A stretch of DNA of 64,000 bases from Aeromonas piscicola (GTDB lineage Bacteria; Pseudomonadota; Gammaproteobacteria; Enterobacterales; Aeromonadaceae). The notes beneath the pieces are model-generated. The model saw only the letters and a program-made list of their open reading frames with translations, was not told the origin of the DNA and ran no database searches. Each line of letters begins with the position of its first letter. Within the stretch, counting starts at the first letter, position 1. The translations under genes and the position numbers were made by a program. The DNA is taken from assembly GCF_000820005.1 (NCBI RefSeq), contig NZ_CDBL01000007.1:124001-188000 (forward strand), given 5' to 3'. This document shows, piece by piece, positions 27,318 to 37,345 of this stretch.

Positions 27318-28949
27318 ATGTTTTATAAAAATCTGTCTATCGGCAAAAAAATTGCCGTGGTTTTTGCGGTCATTGCCGCCGTCAATGTGATATTCGGTAT
27401 TTTTCTTTCCAGCGAGTTGCGCGGCGTGCGCGACCGCGTGCTGAACTTTACCGACTCCACCCTGCCGAGCGTGCTCTCGGTAGAAAAATTGCTCTACGAC
27501 GTTTCTTATGTGCGTCGTGCCCAGTTCGCCCTGTTGATGGTTGACGATGCCGCCGATCTGCAGGCCCGTCGTGGCCGCATCCAGGACAATGTCCAGAAGG
27601 TCGAACGTGCCTTTCGTGCCTACGAGGCAACGGTCGGCGCCGATCATGAGCGTCAGGTGTTCAACCGCGCCAAGCAGGACTGGCAGCAGTACCTGAACTC
27701 GGTCAATGCCGTTGATCAGATGCTGGTGCAAGGTCAGCCTGCCGAGGCCAAGGCATTGCTATTCCAGTCCAACGCCGCCTATGGCGCGCTGGAGCAGTCG
27801 GTCAACAACCTGGTGGAGGTGAACCTCGGCTTTGTGAAGGAGAACCGTGGCAGCCTGCTCGACAGCGTCAACATGGTGACTAGTTTTGCCATGGTGAGCA
27901 TCGGCGGCTTGCTGCTGTTCATGATGGCCATGACCTGGTTCCTGACTCGCCAGATCTGCCTGCCACTGCAAGCCGTGGTAGCGCAGGCCAACGCCATCGC
28001 CGCCGGCGATCTGACCCATCAGCTGGATCGCCAGCACATAGGCCGCGATGAGCTTGGCATGCTGGCCAAGGCATCCCTCAAGATGCAGGACAACCTGCGT
28101 GGCCTGATCGAAGAGGTGGTTGCCGCAGTGACCCAGCTTGGCGCCGCCATCGAAGAGGTTAGCGCCGTTTCCGAACAGTCGGCGCAAGGGATCCAGAGCC
28201 AGCAGCAGGAGATCTCTCTGGTCGCTACCGCCATGACCCAGATGAAGGCGACCGTGGCCGACGTGGCCGGCAACACGGAGACCGCCTCCGAGTCCGCCAG
28301 CTCTGCCAATGCCCTGGCCCGTCGCGGCAATCAGGATGTGCAGAGCTCGCTGGTGGCCATTACCCGGGTCGCCGAGGAGATTGAACAGGCGGGGACCCTG
28401 GTCGCCGAGCTGGAGCGTGAATCAGCTCAGATCAACGTGGTGGTGGACGTGATCCGCGGCATCGCCGATCAGACTAACCTGCTGGCGCTTAACGCCGCCA
28501 TCGAGGCTGCCCGTGCCGGTGAGCAGGGGCGTGGCTTCGCCGTGGTGGCCGATGAGGTACGCACTCTGGCGGGGCGTACCCAGGCATCCACCGGCGAGAT
28601 AGTGGCCATCATAGAAACCCTGCAGGCGCGCGCCAACCAGGCGAAAGAGGTGACAGGTCAAAGCTGTGACATGATCCGCCAGTGCGTAGTGCAGAGCGAG
28701 CAGACCAGCAATGGCATCCAGCAGATCGAAGAGGCTGTCGCCCAGATTGCCGACATGGCCATTCAGATTGCCAGTGCCTGTGGCGAGCAGGATGCGGTCT
28801 CCGATGAGCTGGGTCGCAATGTGGAGCGGATCAATGAATCCTCCAACGAGGTTGCCATCGGCGCCGATCATACCGCTCGTGCCTGTCTGGAGCTGAGTCA
28901 GCTGGCCGCCGGTCTGAAGCAGACCATAGGTCGTTTCCGCCTGGCCTGA
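27318..28949 (+). CDS. Methyl-accepting chemotaxis protein
   Basis: Transmembrane chemoreceptor of 543 residues. TM1 is near 11-31, a helical periplasmic domain (four-helix-bundle type) runs to about 190, and TM2 is near 191-213. A HAMP domain follows ([19 protein letters not shown]), then the cytoplasmic coiled coil with the signalling tip near 377-417 ([20 protein letters not shown]). There is no C-terminal CheR-binding pentapeptide. The ligand is unknown. A sigma-28 promoter upstream and a strong terminator downstream make it a single-gene unit of the flagellar regulon. Confidence 0.93.
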   Translation: MFYKNLSIGKKIAVVFAVIAAVNVIFGIFLSSELRGVRDRVLNFTDSTLPSVLSVEKLLYDVSYVRRAQFALLMVDDAADLQARRGRIQDNVQKVERAFRAYEATVGADHERQVFNRAKQDWQQYLNSVNAVDQMLVQGQPAEAKALLFQSNAAYGALEQSVNNLVEVNLGFVKENRGSLLDSVNMVTSFAMVSIGGLLLFMMAMTWFLTRQICLPLQAVVAQANAIAAGDLTHQLDRQHIGRDELGMLAKASLKMQDNLRGLIEEVVAAVTQLGAAIEEVSAVSEQSAQGIQSQQQEISLVATAMTQMKATVADVAGNTETASESASSANALARRGNQDVQSSLVAITRVAEEIEQAGTLVAELERESAQINVVVDVIRGIADQTNLLALNAAIEAARAGEQGRGFAVVADEVRTLAGRTQASTGEIVAIIETLQARANQAKEVTGQSCDMIRQCVVQSEQTSNGIQQIEEAVAQIADMAIQIASACGEQDAVSDELGRNVERINESSNEVAIGADHTARACLELSQLAAGLKQTIGRFRLA

Positions 28950-29005
28950 TGAGAGGAGGGTAATGCCGACTTGGTCTAGGCTGAGCCGGCATTGCTTGCT
29001 AGATA

Positions 29006-29041
29006 AACAACAAAACCCGGCGCTTGCCGGGTTTTGTTGTT
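29006..29041 (+). terminator. Rho-independent terminator after the chemoreceptor gene
   Basis: A 16-bp stem (AACAACAAAACCCGGC and its complement) with loop GCTT ends in a T-rich arm. The 230 bases between it and the next terminator show no credible gene. Confidence 0.85.
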
Positions 29042-29274
29042 TTGCAGGGCGCCAGGGGAGGCGGATGCTCAGTGAATGAATCCTGATCTTCACGCTGGGT
29101 CTGCAACTGTTGTCGGATGGCAGCGGGCAAGGAATGATGTCGGCAGTGAGGTGTGGTGAAACCCGGTTGGCAGGAAAGGGGTATGAGGATTTGCTTTATG
29201 ACGCTCATGCCTGCTGGGCGGCAAGGGATGCTCAGCAAGTTATGGAAGGGCCTGGCCTCGTTGCTGTAGCAATA

Positions 29275-29302
29275 AAAAAACCCGGCCTTGGCCGGGTTTT
29301 TT
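29275..29302. terminator. Bidirectional terminator, 3' of suhB
   Basis: AAAAAACCCGGCC, TT, GGCCGGGTTTTTT is a symmetrical stem with T-runs on both strands; it lies 25 bases beyond the suhB stop on the minus strand. Confidence 0.8.
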
Positions 29303-29326
29303 GTGCGTTCGCTGCGAGAGGCTGGC

Positions 29327-30130
29327 TTATTTGGCCAGGGACTCCGGCAGGTTTTCGCGGATCTTGCCGAGCATCTCTTTCAGGACGCGCGGGTTGGCAA
29401 CCACTATGTTGCCGGAGTTTTCGTAGTTGTGACCACCCACGAAGTCGGTGACGATGGCACCGGACTCTTTGGCCAGCAGCTCACCGGCTGCGGTATCCCA
29501 GGGTTTGAGGCCGATTTCCCAGAAACCGTCGACGCGACCGGCGGCCACATAGGCCAGATCCAGTGCGGCAGAGCCGGAGCGACGGATGTCGGCACATTCG
29601 ATGAACATGCTCTGGAACATTTTCAGGTACGGCTCTATGTGGTGCTTCTGCTTGAACGGGAAACCGGTGGCCAGTACTGTGCCAGCCAGCTCTTTGGCCT
29701 TGCCGACACGGATGCGGTAGCCGTTCAGCTGGGCGCCGTTACCACGGGTCGCGGTAAACAACTCGTCACGGATGGGATCGTAAACGACGGCCTGTTCGGT
29801 CTTGCCCTTGACGCGCAGGGCGATGGAAACGGCAAAGTGCGGAATGCCCTTGACGAGGTTGGTCGTGCCATCCAGTGGGTCAATGATCCATTGGTAGTCC
29901 GGATTGGTACCGGCAATCTCACCAGACTCTTCAGCTATGATGCTGTGTTCCGGGTAAGATTTTTTGATGGTATGAATGATGGCCGCTTCGGCGTCACGGT
30001 CAACGTTGGTCACGAAGTCATTGCTGCCTTTCTGGATGGCCTCGATGTTCTCGGGCTGGGAGAAGGCTTTTACTACTACTTGACCGGCGTTGCGCGCAGC
30101 GCGCACGGCGATATTCAGCATCGGATGCAT
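29327..30130 (-). CDS. suhB: Inositol-1-monophosphatase / Nus-factor SuhB
   Basis: Mg-dependent inositol monophosphatase family protein, 267 residues as in E. coli, where SuhB also aids antitermination of rRNA transcription. It starts MHPMLNIAVRAARNAG; the metal-site motifs are AEESGE (66-71 region), IIDPLDGTTN and the C-terminal KPWDTAAG. ATG at 30130 is set by this start; an upstream extension of the frame lacks homology. In E. coli suhB faces trmJ; here it is about 28 kb from trmJ. Confidence 0.95.
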   Translation of the reverse strand: MHPMLNIAVRAARNAGQVVVKAFSQPENIEAIQKGSNDFVTNVDRDAEAAIIHTIKKSYPEHSIIAEESGEIAGTNPDYQWIIDPLDGTTNLVKGIPHFAVSIALRVKGKTEQAVVYDPIRDELFTATRGNGAQLNGYRIRVGKAKELAGTVLATGFPFKQKHHIEPYLKMFQSMFIECADIRRSGSAALDLAYVAAGRVDGFWEIGLKPWDTAAGELLAKESGAIVTDFVGGHNYENSGNIVVANPRVLKEMLGKIRENLPESLAK

Positions 30131-30329
30131 AGGTTCACCACTGGATGTTAAAGAACGGGGATAAAAGGACGCGGTATAATACCAGTCTGTTCGATAATGG
30201 CAACCGTTATACGCCTTCTCCCTGACCTTGGCGACTGCCAGATCTGACGGCTCCAATATAGGCTTCTTTTGGTCTAGTCTTATGGCAGCAGCCGAATAAC
30301 AGGCTGCATTGAGCATAGGGACGTGGATC

Positions 30330-30785
30330 ATGAATTTGTCATTAGTCAGTCAAAAACCGTCGGCAGCGACCACTCAAGGGCTGCTGGCTGCCTTGAGAGC
30401 ATCAACCGGATATGGCGACTACTTCAACGAGGTGAGTATTGCCCAGCCATCACAGTGGCAGCCGGGTAAAGAAGAGGCGGCCATACTACTGCTCGATGGC
30501 GATACCCCCTGGCCCGAGTTTGCCTGGCAGCGCAGCGGTGAGACGTTCGGTTTGCCGGTATTGCCGCTGCTGATGCGCGGCGGGGATGAGACCTTCACCA
30601 TTCAGGGGCCGGATGTGCGGGATCCGCGTTTCTATTTTGTCTCCAATGGCATAGTGCTGGACGAATCCGAACTGGCCGATCCTGCCTGCAGCAGAGTGCT
30701 GTTGAGCAAGCTTGAGTCCTACTTCCCGCTATTGTCCCGCCTCATTTTGCTGCGTCAGCGCCAACCCATGGGGCTGTGCAGCTAG
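30330..30785 (+). CDS. Hypothetical protein
   Basis: Protein of 151 residues that I do not recognise. No signal peptide or membrane helix is evident; it has an acidic middle with [15 protein letters not shown] and a C-terminal [17 protein letters not shown] 30330 follows GGGACGTGGA, a weak ribosome-binding site. Codon use fits the GC-rich chromosome. It is divergent from suhB and about 190 bases upstream of the glutathione transferase gene. Confidence 0.6.
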   Translation: MNLSLVSQKPSAATTQGLLAALRASTGYGDYFNEVSIAQPSQWQPGKEEAAILLLDGDTPWPEFAWQRSGETFGLPVLPLLMRGGDETFTIQGPDVRDPRFYFVSNGIVLDESELADPACSRVLLSKLESYFPLLSRLILLRQRQPMGLCS

Positions 30786-30976
30786 CGTTTCCCTTCCTGC
30801 TGTCGGGCTGTTCAAGCGGTGCAATATTTGTCATAACTGACCCGTATTGCGCCGCTTTGCCATGCCGGAGCCTGGGAAAATGTCCGCATGGCGTCTGTCC
30901 CGTTGTCTTTACCGATCTGGCATCAGCACAGCAGTGCTCGTCTCTGTGCCAATGTGTGGATCACAAGGAGTTCATG

Positions 30977-31639
30977 ATGATCGATTTTTATACCGCAGCT
31001 ACCCCCAATGGTTTCAAGGTGGCGATCGCCCTCGAAGAGTTGGGGCTTCCCTATCGGGTGATCCCGCTGGATTTGTCGGCGCTGGATCAGAAAAAGCCCG
31101 AGTTTCTGGCCATCAACCCCAACGGACGCATTCCGGCCATCGTCGATCGGGATAACGGCGATTTCGCCGTGTTCGAGTCCGGCGCCATCCTGCTCTATCT
31201 GGCAGAGAAGGCGGGCAAGTTGCTGCCGCAGGATCCCAAGCGTCGTTCCCAGGCCATCCAGTGGCTGATGTTCCAGATGGGCGGGGTCGGTCCCATGATG
31301 GGGCAGGCCAACGTCTTCTATCGCTACTTCCCGGAGAAGATCCCGGCCGCCATCGAGCGCTATCAGAAGGAGGGACGCCGCCTGTTCGAAGTGCTCGACA
31401 GCCACCTGGCACAGCACGAATACCTGGCCGATGAGTACAGCATCGCCGACATCGCCACCTGGCCCTGGGTGCGCATTCATGACTGGAGTGGCATCTCCAT
31501 CGAGGGTCTGCCGCATCTGCAAGCCTGGATGGCGCGCATGGTAGAGAAACCCGCCTGCCAGAAGGGGATTACTATACCGCCACGCAACGAGACACCGGAG
31601 GATCTGGTCAAGCAGGCCCAGCAGATGGTAACACGTTGA
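30977..31639 (+). CDS. yfcG: Glutathione S-transferase-like disulfide reductase (YfcG-like)
   Basis: Cytosolic GST-fold protein of 220 residues, close to E. coli YfcG/GstN. The N-terminal thioredoxin-like half has [15 protein letters not shown] with the conserved TPNG loop, then [11 protein letters not shown] and [15 protein letters not shown] for glutathione binding. The helical C-terminal half has [13 protein letters not shown] and [14 protein letters not shown] 30977 is chosen because AAGGAG is six bases upstream; ATG 30974 is in frame too. A GGGGCAA hairpin follows the stop. Confidence 0.9.
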   Translation: MIDFYTAATPNGFKVAIALEELGLPYRVIPLDLSALDQKKPEFLAINPNGRIPAIVDRDNGDFAVFESGAILLYLAEKAGKLLPQDPKRRSQAIQWLMFQMGGVGPMMGQANVFYRYFPEKIPAAIERYQKEGRRLFEVLDSHLAQHEYLADEYSIADIATWPWVRIHDWSGISIEGLPHLQAWMARMVEKPACQKGITIPPRNETPEDLVKQAQQMVTR

Positions 31640-31651
31640 TTTTTATTGCTG

Positions 31652-31670
31652 ACGGGGCAAATTGCCCCGT
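31652..31670 (+). terminator. Short GC-rich hairpin after the GST gene
   Basis: ACGGGGCAA, A, TTGCCCCGT pairs nine bases formally. No T-run follows, so termination is uncertain. Confidence 0.45.
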
Positions 31671-31719
31671 TACATTAGAAAAACTAGGGAAAGCTGATTA
31701 CAAAGATTCGTTCGTTTTT

Positions 31720-31735
31720 CGTGATCTGAATCACT
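31720..31735. promoter_or_regulatory. Candidate CRP site upstream of emrD
   Basis: GTGA-N6-TCAC (CGTGATCTGAATCACT) has both core half-sites of the CRP consensus. It lies about 155 bases before emrD. An overlapping inverted repeat CGTGATCT/AGATCACG covers 31720-31744. Confidence 0.35.
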
Positions 31736-31889
31736 AAGATCACGCCAAGCCAAGGGAGTGTCCTGCTCCCGGCCGGTGCGGGTTCTCCGCCTTGTATTTT
31801 CACCTTTGATTGACTCTGTTTTTTTGGATCCCCTCTGCAGGTTTCTGCCAGGGGTGCGGCAGCTTTTTGATGATTTGCGGGACTGAGAT

Positions 31890-33089
31890 ATGTATCGGCA
31901 CAGTTTTTACCCTCTGTTTTTTCTGACCATCCTGATGGTCGCCGTGGGCCAGATGACCCAGACCCTGTATGTGCCCTCCATTCCCATGATGGCGGGGGAC
32001 TTCAACGTGGCCTCCGGCCAGTTGCAGGCGGTGATGGCCTGTTACCTCATTCCTTACGGGCTCTCCCAGTTTGTCTATGGCCCGCTGTCGGATCGCATAG
32101 GTCGTCGTCCTGTGCTGCTCATCGGCATGATGGTGTTTCTGGTGGGGACTCTGACCATTCAGCTGATCCCGAGCTTCACCGCGCTGCTGGTTGGCAGCCT
32201 GATCCAGGGGATGGGCACGGGTGCCGGCGGCGCCATGAGCCGTACCGTGATGCGCGATCGCTACAGCGGCGCCGAACTGAACCGGGCCAACAGCCTGGTG
32301 AGCATGGGGGTGATCTTCTCCCCGCTGCTGGCCCCCGTACTGGGTGGCTGGTTGACCGAGCTGTTCAATTGGCGAGCCGGTTACTGGTTCCTGTTCGGCT
32401 TTGGTGCCGTGACCACCCTGGCCCTGCTGGCCTGGTTTGGTGAAACCCTGCCGGTGGCGGCTCGTCAACAGCCGCTGCGGGTCGGCGCTGCCTACCGCCA
32501 CGTGCTGGGCAATCCGCGCTTTCAGGGCAACCTGCTCTGCCTGATGGCGACCTTCGCCGGTCTGGCGGTGTTTGAAGCCGCGGCCGGCGTGCTGCTCGGC
32601 GATGTGCTCAAGCTGAGCGCCCGCACCGTGAGCGTGCTGTTCGTGTTGCCGCTGCCCGGCTATCTGTTCGGTGCCTGGCTCTCCGCCAAGCTGAGCTTTC
32701 GCCTGAGTCAGGGCAAGCTGATGCGCCTTGGCATCGTATTCCTGGCGCTGGGGTCACTGATCATACTGCTGCCAGGCTTGTTCGGGGTGGTGAGTGCGGC
32801 CTCTCTGGTGGGGGGCGCGGCCGTCTATTTCATCGGTAGCGGCATCCTCTATCCGACCGCCACCTCTTGCGCCATCGAGCCCTTCCCGGGTCAGGCGGGT
32901 ACCGCCGGGGCCATCCTTGGCGGCATGCAGAACCTGGGGGCGGGGATAGTCACCCTGCTGGCGGCCTGCTTCCCGATGGAAGGCCAGGTGACCCTGGGCG
33001 TCATCATGACGCTCATGGTCCTGCTGGTGGCCCTGAGCTTTGCCTGGCTGCGGCACCACGGTTCGCCGCACGAGCAGATGGCCGTCTGA
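31890..33089 (+). CDS. emrD: EmrD-like multidrug efflux transporter (MFS)
   Basis: Twelve-helix major facilitator of 399 residues, similar to E. coli EmrD, a proton-driven drug exporter of the DHA1 family. It begins FFLTILMVAVGQMTQTLYVPSIP and has the motif A loop GPLSDRIGRRPVL near 65-77, then IQGMGTGAGGAMSRTVMRD in helix 4. Length matches the family (394 in E. coli). It is a single gene with a possible CRP site upstream and a clear terminator downstream. The substrate range is not determinable from sequence. Confidence 0.88.
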   Translation: MYRHSFYPLFFLTILMVAVGQMTQTLYVPSIPMMAGDFNVASGQLQAVMACYLIPYGLSQFVYGPLSDRIGRRPVLLIGMMVFLVGTLTIQLIPSFTALLVGSLIQGMGTGAGGAMSRTVMRDRYSGAELNRANSLVSMGVIFSPLLAPVLGGWLTELFNWRAGYWFLFGFGAVTTLALLAWFGETLPVAARQQPLRVGAAYRHVLGNPRFQGNLLCLMATFAGLAVFEAAAGVLLGDVLKLSARTVSVLFVLPLPGYLFGAWLSAKLSFRLSQGKLMRLGIVFLALGSLIILLPGLFGVVSAASLVGGAAVYFIGSGILYPTATSCAIEPFPGQAGTAGAILGGMQNLGAGIVTLLAACFPMEGQVTLGVIMTLMVLLVALSFAWLRHHGSPHEQMAV

Positions 33090-33107
33090 TCGCCTCGCCA
33101 CAGTGAC

Positions 33108-33134
33108 AAGCCCGCCCTCGTCGGCGGGCTTTTT
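33108..33134 (+). terminator. Rho-independent terminator of emrD
   Basis: AAGCCCGCC, loop CTCGTC, GGCGGGCTT followed by TTTA. Confidence 0.85.
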
Positions 33135-33229
33135 ATTGGCTCGATTGGGAGCACAGGCTGGGGGGCGGGGTGAACCTGCGCAGACAAGGATGAGCTGTCG
33201 CGCTGGGCCTTTGTAAACGTGAGGCAAAG

Positions 33230-33261
33230 AAAAAGCCCGTCATCTGGATGACGGGCTTTTT
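33230..33261 (-). terminator. Terminator downstream of 6S RNA
   Basis: A 15-bp stem AAAAAGCCCGTCATC with loop TG and its complement; T-runs on both strands. It lies just 3' of the 6S RNA on the minus strand. Confidence 0.85.
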
Positions 33262-33267
33262 GCTGTT

Positions 33268-33448
33268 GGTACCCCGGAGATGCCGTTGCCGGTTTGGGCC
33301 CTTGAACCGTAGGTTCAAGGCGGGAATCGAATCTGACCGCAGGCTTCTCGGTCGTGCCGAGCATGCGCAATAGGCAGAAGGCCGATCCCCTGGTGGGTAT
33401 GATTATCGGCTCGGGGACTTGAACCGGCTGACAAACATCCCAGGGAAT
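33268..33448 (-). ncRNA. ssrS: 6S RNA
   Basis: The minus-strand sequence aligns with E. coli 6S RNA along its length: 5' CCCTGGGATGTTTG, then AGTCCCCGAGCCGATA, GCATGCTCGG with CGACCGAGAAGCCT, the CCTTGAACC/GGTTCAAGG stem and the 3' GGCATCTCCGGGG. About 181 nt, against 183 in E. coli. 6S RNA mimics an open promoter and sequesters sigma-70 RNA polymerase in stationary phase. It starts 18 bases after zapA, as in many gammaproteobacteria, but fau (ygfA) does not follow. Ends are approximate. Confidence 0.95.
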
Positions 33449-33465
33449 TTTAAAACGGTACGCGA

Positions 33466-33798
33466 TTAGGGCTGCAGGCCCTCGCCGCTGGATTCGCCAT
33501 ACTGTCCGTGCTCGATCAAGGCCGCTTCTATGGTGCGTTGCAGCATCTTGATCCGCTTATCCATGGTCTCAGAGTATTGGTGATTCTTCTCTTTTTCAAG
33601 GCAGAGCTCATGACAAAAATTGAGCGCTGCCATGATCGCCAATTGCTCGTTGCTGGAGACCTTGGAACGTTGACGCAGCTCGATGAGTTTGTCAGTCAGC
33701 TGGTCGGCGGCCTGGCGCAGGGCATCCTGCTGTCCCAAGGGACAGGATACCTTGTAGGGACGTCCCAAAATGACGATTTCTACGGCCTCTGTGCTCAT
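33466..33798 (-). CDS. zapA: Cell division protein ZapA
   Basis: FtsZ-ring stabiliser of 110 residues: N-terminal VEIVILGRPYKVSCP beta region, then a long coiled coil (about 25-95). ATG 33798 fits the family start and has an AGGAAG site upstream; an in-frame upstream extension is not conserved. Its 3' end is followed by 6S RNA; ygfB is divergent across a gap of about 170 bases. Confidence 0.92.
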   Translation of the reverse strand: MSTEAVEIVILGRPYKVSCPLGQQDALRQAADQLTDKLIELRQRSKVSSNEQLAIMAALNFCHELCLEKEKNHQYSETMDKRIKMLQRTIEAALIEHGQYGESSGEGLQP

Positions 33799-33971
33799 GC
33801 CTTCCTCAATACGGCGGTGCTGATTTCCGCCTTTATCCACGTGGACAACTGGGCGGGACTATATAGCGCAGATGCAGAAGTTTCAAGGCCTTGCTGGCTC
33901 TGGAAGGGGGAGAATGCTAGGATCCTGACCATTAATTTTGCATATTTGCCTGAACTTTGAGCGGATCTTCG

Positions 33972-34541
33972 ATGAGCAAAACGAACCCCCTGAAATACAC
34001 GGCCGTGGCCGACCTGATGGAACAGCATGAGCTGATGGCAACGGCGGTGGAGGCCCATGGCGTGATCTGCGGTCTCGTCTGTGGTGGCGTGGCACTGGAT
34101 GACAAGAGCTGGTTGCCGCCCTTCAACGATCTGGTCAACGACGGTTTCGGCTTGCCGGCCCCGGTGCGCCAGGTGATGACAGATCTCTATCACGAGATAG
34201 TCGAGAGCCTGATGGCCCAGAAGGGCGTCGAGCTGCTGCTGCCAAGCGATGAGGCGCCGCTCGATGAGCGCATCGATTCGCTGGTGGACTGGTCACAGGC
34301 ATTTCTGGCCGGGTTTGGCGTGGCACAGCAGGAGCTTTCCAGGGCGTCCGAAGAGTTGCAGGAGATGATCCAGGACATCGCCAGCATCACCCAGGTCTCT
34401 GCCGAGTTCGATCAGGAAGATGATGAGAACGAAGCCTCCTTCCTGGTGCTCTACGAGCATGTGCGTCTGGGGGTCATGATGACCTTCGAGGAGTTTGGCA
34501 AGCGTCCAGATACCCCGATCGCGCCGCCGACCCTGCACTGA
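33972..34541 (+). CDS. ygfB: UPF0149 family protein YgfB
   Basis: Helical cytosolic protein of 189 residues in the YgfB/YecA-like family: MEQHELMATAVEAHGVICGLVCGG near the N-terminus, WSQAFLAGFGVA and LVLYEHVRLGVMM. Its biochemical role is not well defined. ATG 33972 is chosen over the in-frame TTG 33957. It heads ygfB-ubiH-ubiI, as in E. coli where ygfB-pepP-ubiH-ubiI are neighbours; pepP is missing here. A strong terminator separates it from ubiH. Confidence 0.88.
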   Translation: MSKTNPLKYTAVADLMEQHELMATAVEAHGVICGLVCGGVALDDKSWLPPFNDLVNDGFGLPAPVRQVMTDLYHEIVESLMAQKGVELLLPSDEAPLDERIDSLVDWSQAFLAGFGVAQQELSRASEELQEMIQDIASITQVSAEFDQEDDENEASFLVLYEHVRLGVMMTFEEFGKRPDTPIAPPTLH

Positions 34542-34573
34542 TCGCTCCTGCGACAGAAACAGCATAAAACAAC

Positions 34574-34602
34574 GCAGAGCGCCCCGGTGGCGCTCTGCTT
34601 TT
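34574..34602 (+). terminator. Rho-independent terminator of ygfB
   Basis: GCAGAGCGCC, loop CCGGT, GGCGCTCTGC then TTTTA. Confidence 0.88.
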
Positions 34603-34744
34603 ATCCGGCTGTATGGGGGAACCAGCTCAGCATTTTTTCAACCAGATCATGGCCGTGACGCCGTTTTTTGCCCGCGGCCTCGCATCCCGGCCCCCCGCTT
34701 TGTGATAGCATGAGGTCACGTTCCCAGCTTCTTCCTCTCATCTC

Positions 34745-35971
34745 ATGTCTCAATCTGATCTGGTTCACGTCGACGTGGCTATCGTCGGCGGTGGAATGAG
34801 CGGCGCCGTGCTGGCGCTCTCTCTTGCCGCGTTGCGAGGTGCCGACGGCGAGCCCCTGCAGATCCTGCTGCTGGAGGCGAGCGCCCCCGAGCTCAATGCC
34901 CATCCCGGTTTCGATGCCCGCGCCATCGCGCTCTCTGCAGGCACCTGCGAGGCGCTTGCCCGCCACGGACTCTGGCCTCGCTTCGCCCCTCACTGCACCC
35001 CCATCACCCAAATCCATGTCTCGGATCGGGGTTACTGTGGCCAGGCCAGGTTGTTGGCGGTGGAATATGGTTTGCCCGCGCTCGGTCAGGTGATTGAGCT
35101 GTCGGCGGCCGGCATGGCACTGCAACAGGGGATGGCGGCCTGCCCTCACATCCATATGCTGTGCCCGGCCCAGCTCTCGACCATTGAGCCGCTTGAGGGG
35201 GGCGTGACCCTGACGCTGGCCAGTGGCGAACGTTACCAGACCCGACTGCTGGTGGCGGCCGATGGCGGCAACTCCTTCGTGCGCCAGCACTTCAAGATGG
35301 CGGTGACCCGCCACGACTTTGAGCAGAGCGCCATCATAGCTACCGTCAAGACCGCCGAGGATCCTGCCGGTCGGGCGTTCGAGCGTTTCACCCAGGGGGG
35401 GCCGCTGGCTTTGCTGCCGATGCAGGATGGGCTCTCCTCCCTGGTGTGGAGCGTCGGGCGGGATCAGGCGGATGAACTGATGGGGCTGGATGAGGCCGCC
35501 TTTCTCGCCCGGCTGCAGCAGGCGTTTGGCTGGCGGCTGGGGCGCTTCGAGCGGGCCGGTCAGCGCCACGTCTATCCGCTGGTGCAGACGGCCACCGACT
35601 ACCCGCTGGCCCAGCGCACCGTGCTGGTGGGCAATGCCGCCCACCTGCTGCACCCCATAGCAGGGCAGGGCTTCAACCTCGGCATGCGCGATCTTGACCT
35701 GCTCACCCAGGCGGTCGCTGGCGCGCTCGCGGCGGCGGAGGACATAGGCAGCTTTGCGGTGCTGAACGGTTACTGGCAACTGCGCAAGGAGGATCAGGCC
35801 CGGACCATCTGGCTCACCTCCTCCCTGGCCCAGCTTTTTTCCAATGGCCACGATCCGCTGGTGGCGGGCCGCAACCTGGCGCTCTCCCTGATGGGGCGGC
35901 TGGCTTGCTTCAAGGCGCCGCTGGCCTCCCGTACCCTGGGGTTTGTGGCCGACCTGTGCCGTAGTAAATGA
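34745..35971 (+). CDS. ubiH: 2-octaprenyl-6-methoxyphenol hydroxylase
   Basis: FAD-dependent aromatic hydroxylase of ubiquinone biosynthesis (408 residues). The dinucleotide fold is VDVAIVGGGMSGAVLALSLA; the second FAD motif is LVAADGGNSFVR; the third is GNAAHLLHPIAGQGFNLGMRD near 300-320. Sequence and position next to ubiI favour UbiH. It acts on the membrane-associated Ubi complex under aerobic conditions. About 97 bases separate it from ubiI. Confidence 0.9.
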   Translation: MSQSDLVHVDVAIVGGGMSGAVLALSLAALRGADGEPLQILLLEASAPELNAHPGFDARAIALSAGTCEALARHGLWPRFAPHCTPITQIHVSDRGYCGQARLLAVEYGLPALGQVIELSAAGMALQQGMAACPHIHMLCPAQLSTIEPLEGGVTLTLASGERYQTRLLVAADGGNSFVRQHFKMAVTRHDFEQSAIIATVKTAEDPAGRAFERFTQGGPLALLPMQDGLSSLVWSVGRDQADELMGLDEAAFLARLQQAFGWRLGRFERAGQRHVYPLVQTATDYPLAQRTVLVGNAAHLLHPIAGQGFNLGMRDLDLLTQAVAGALAAAEDIGSFAVLNGYWQLRKEDQARTIWLTSSLAQLFSNGHDPLVAGRNLALSLMGRLACFKAPLASRTLGFVADLCRSK

Positions 35972-36068
35972 GGTGCGCCGCCCACCCGCGGCGGTCAATC
36001 GCGAATTGAAAGGGGCTATGCCAACGGGCGTCCCCTGCTGACCCGGCGGTCAGCCACGAAAGGAACAG

Positions 36069-37307
36069 ATGATGCAGATGCAAAACGTGGATGTGGTGAT
36101 TGTGGGGGGCGGCATGGTGGGCCTGGGGCTCGCCGCCGCGCTCAAGCAGAGTGGCCTCAAGCTCGCCATCGTGGAGGGGCAGTTGCCCGATCCTGCGCTT
36201 GGGGACGCGCCGGACAACCGGGTCAGTGCCCTGAGTCTGGCCAGCCAGCGCATATTGCAGCAGGTTGGCGCCTGGACCGGGATAGCGGCGCGCCGCCTGC
36301 AGCCCTACGAGAAGATGCAGGTGTGGGAGCAAGACAGCTTCGGCCAGATTGGCTTTGATGCCGCCGGTCTGCGCCAGGCGGCGCTCGGTCACATAGTCGA
36401 GAACCGGGTCATCCAGCTGGCGCTGCTGGAGGCGATTCTTGGTGGCAATGCAGGGGAGGCAGACAACATCCAGCTGCTGAGCCCGGCCCGGGCCGCCAGC
36501 CTGCAAAGTGGCGAGGCGGGGTCGCTCCTGCTGCTGGACGATGGCCGCGCGCTGTCGGCCAAGCTGGTGGTGGCCGCCGATGGCGCCCACTCATGGGTGC
36601 GCCGGCAGGCGGACATTCCGCTCACCAGCTGGGATTACGGCCATCACGCCCTGGTGGCGACGGTGCGCTGTGCCGAGCCCCATGAGGCGGTGGCCCGCCA
36701 GATCTTCACCCCGGAAGGCCCGCTCGCCTTCCTGCCCTTGTGGCAACCGGATCTCTGCTCCATCGTCTGGTCCGTGCCCGCCGCCCGTGCCGAGGCGCTA
36801 TGTCAGTGCGACGACGAACAGTTCAACCGCCAGCTCACCACCGCCTTCGATGGCCGGCTGGGGCTGTGCAAGGTGGAAGGGGCGCGCAGCGCCATCCCGC
36901 TCACCGCTCGCTATGCCCGAGACTTCGCTCGCGAGCGGCTGGTGCTGGTGGGGGATGCGGCTCACACCATACATCCGCTGGCGGGGCAGGGGGTCAACCT
37001 GGGCCTGCTGGATGCGGCGGCGCTGGCGGAGCAGATTGTGCAAACGCATCGTGCCGGTAGGGACATAGGCCTGCTGGCCAACCTGCGCAGCTACGAGCGC
37101 TGGCGCAAGAGCGAGGCGGCCCGCATGCTGGCGGCGATGGAAGGGCTCAAGCGACTGTTCAGCGGGGCCAACCCCCTCAAGAAGCTGGTACGCGGGGTGG
37201 GATTGTGCGCCTTCGATGCGCTGGCGCCGTTCAAGCAGGGGGTGATCCGGGCCGCCATGGGGCTCGATGGCGAACTGCCTGCGCTGGCCAAGGGTGAAAA
37301 AATCTAA
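36069..37307 (+). CDS. ubiI: 2-octaprenylphenol hydroxylase UbiI (VisC)
   Basis: Paralogue of UbiH (412 residues), the flavin C5-hydroxylase of ubiquinone synthesis. The FAD motifs are VVIVGGGMVGLGLAAAL, VVAADGAHSWVRRQAD and GDAAHTIHPLAGQGVNLGLLD. ATG 36069 or 36072 may be used; AAGGA precedes both. Its 3' end is followed by a hairpin terminator. The aerobic hydroxylases here contrast with the anaerobic set ubiT/U/V at 55-57.6 kb. Confidence 0.9.
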   Translation: MMQMQNVDVVIVGGGMVGLGLAAALKQSGLKLAIVEGQLPDPALGDAPDNRVSALSLASQRILQQVGAWTGIAARRLQPYEKMQVWEQDSFGQIGFDAAGLRQAALGHIVENRVIQLALLEAILGGNAGEADNIQLLSPARAASLQSGEAGSLLLLDDGRALSAKLVVAADGAHSWVRRQADIPLTSWDYGHHALVATVRCAEPHEAVARQIFTPEGPLAFLPLWQPDLCSIVWSVPAARAEALCQCDDEQFNRQLTTAFDGRLGLCKVEGARSAIPLTARYARDFARERLVLVGDAAHTIHPLAGQGVNLGLLDAAALAEQIVQTHRAGRDIGLLANLRSYERWRKSEAARMLAAMEGLKRLFSGANPLKKLVRGVGLCAFDALAPFKQGVIRAAMGLDGELPALAKGEKI

Positions 37308-37345
37308 TGCTACTCAGGTTTTTTTACAACAAAACTAATGTGATG

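Noticed and set aside
29041-29274. Small open frames between the two terminators near 29 kb
   Set aside because: No ribosome-binding site, family resemblance or codon pattern; they run through terminator sequence.
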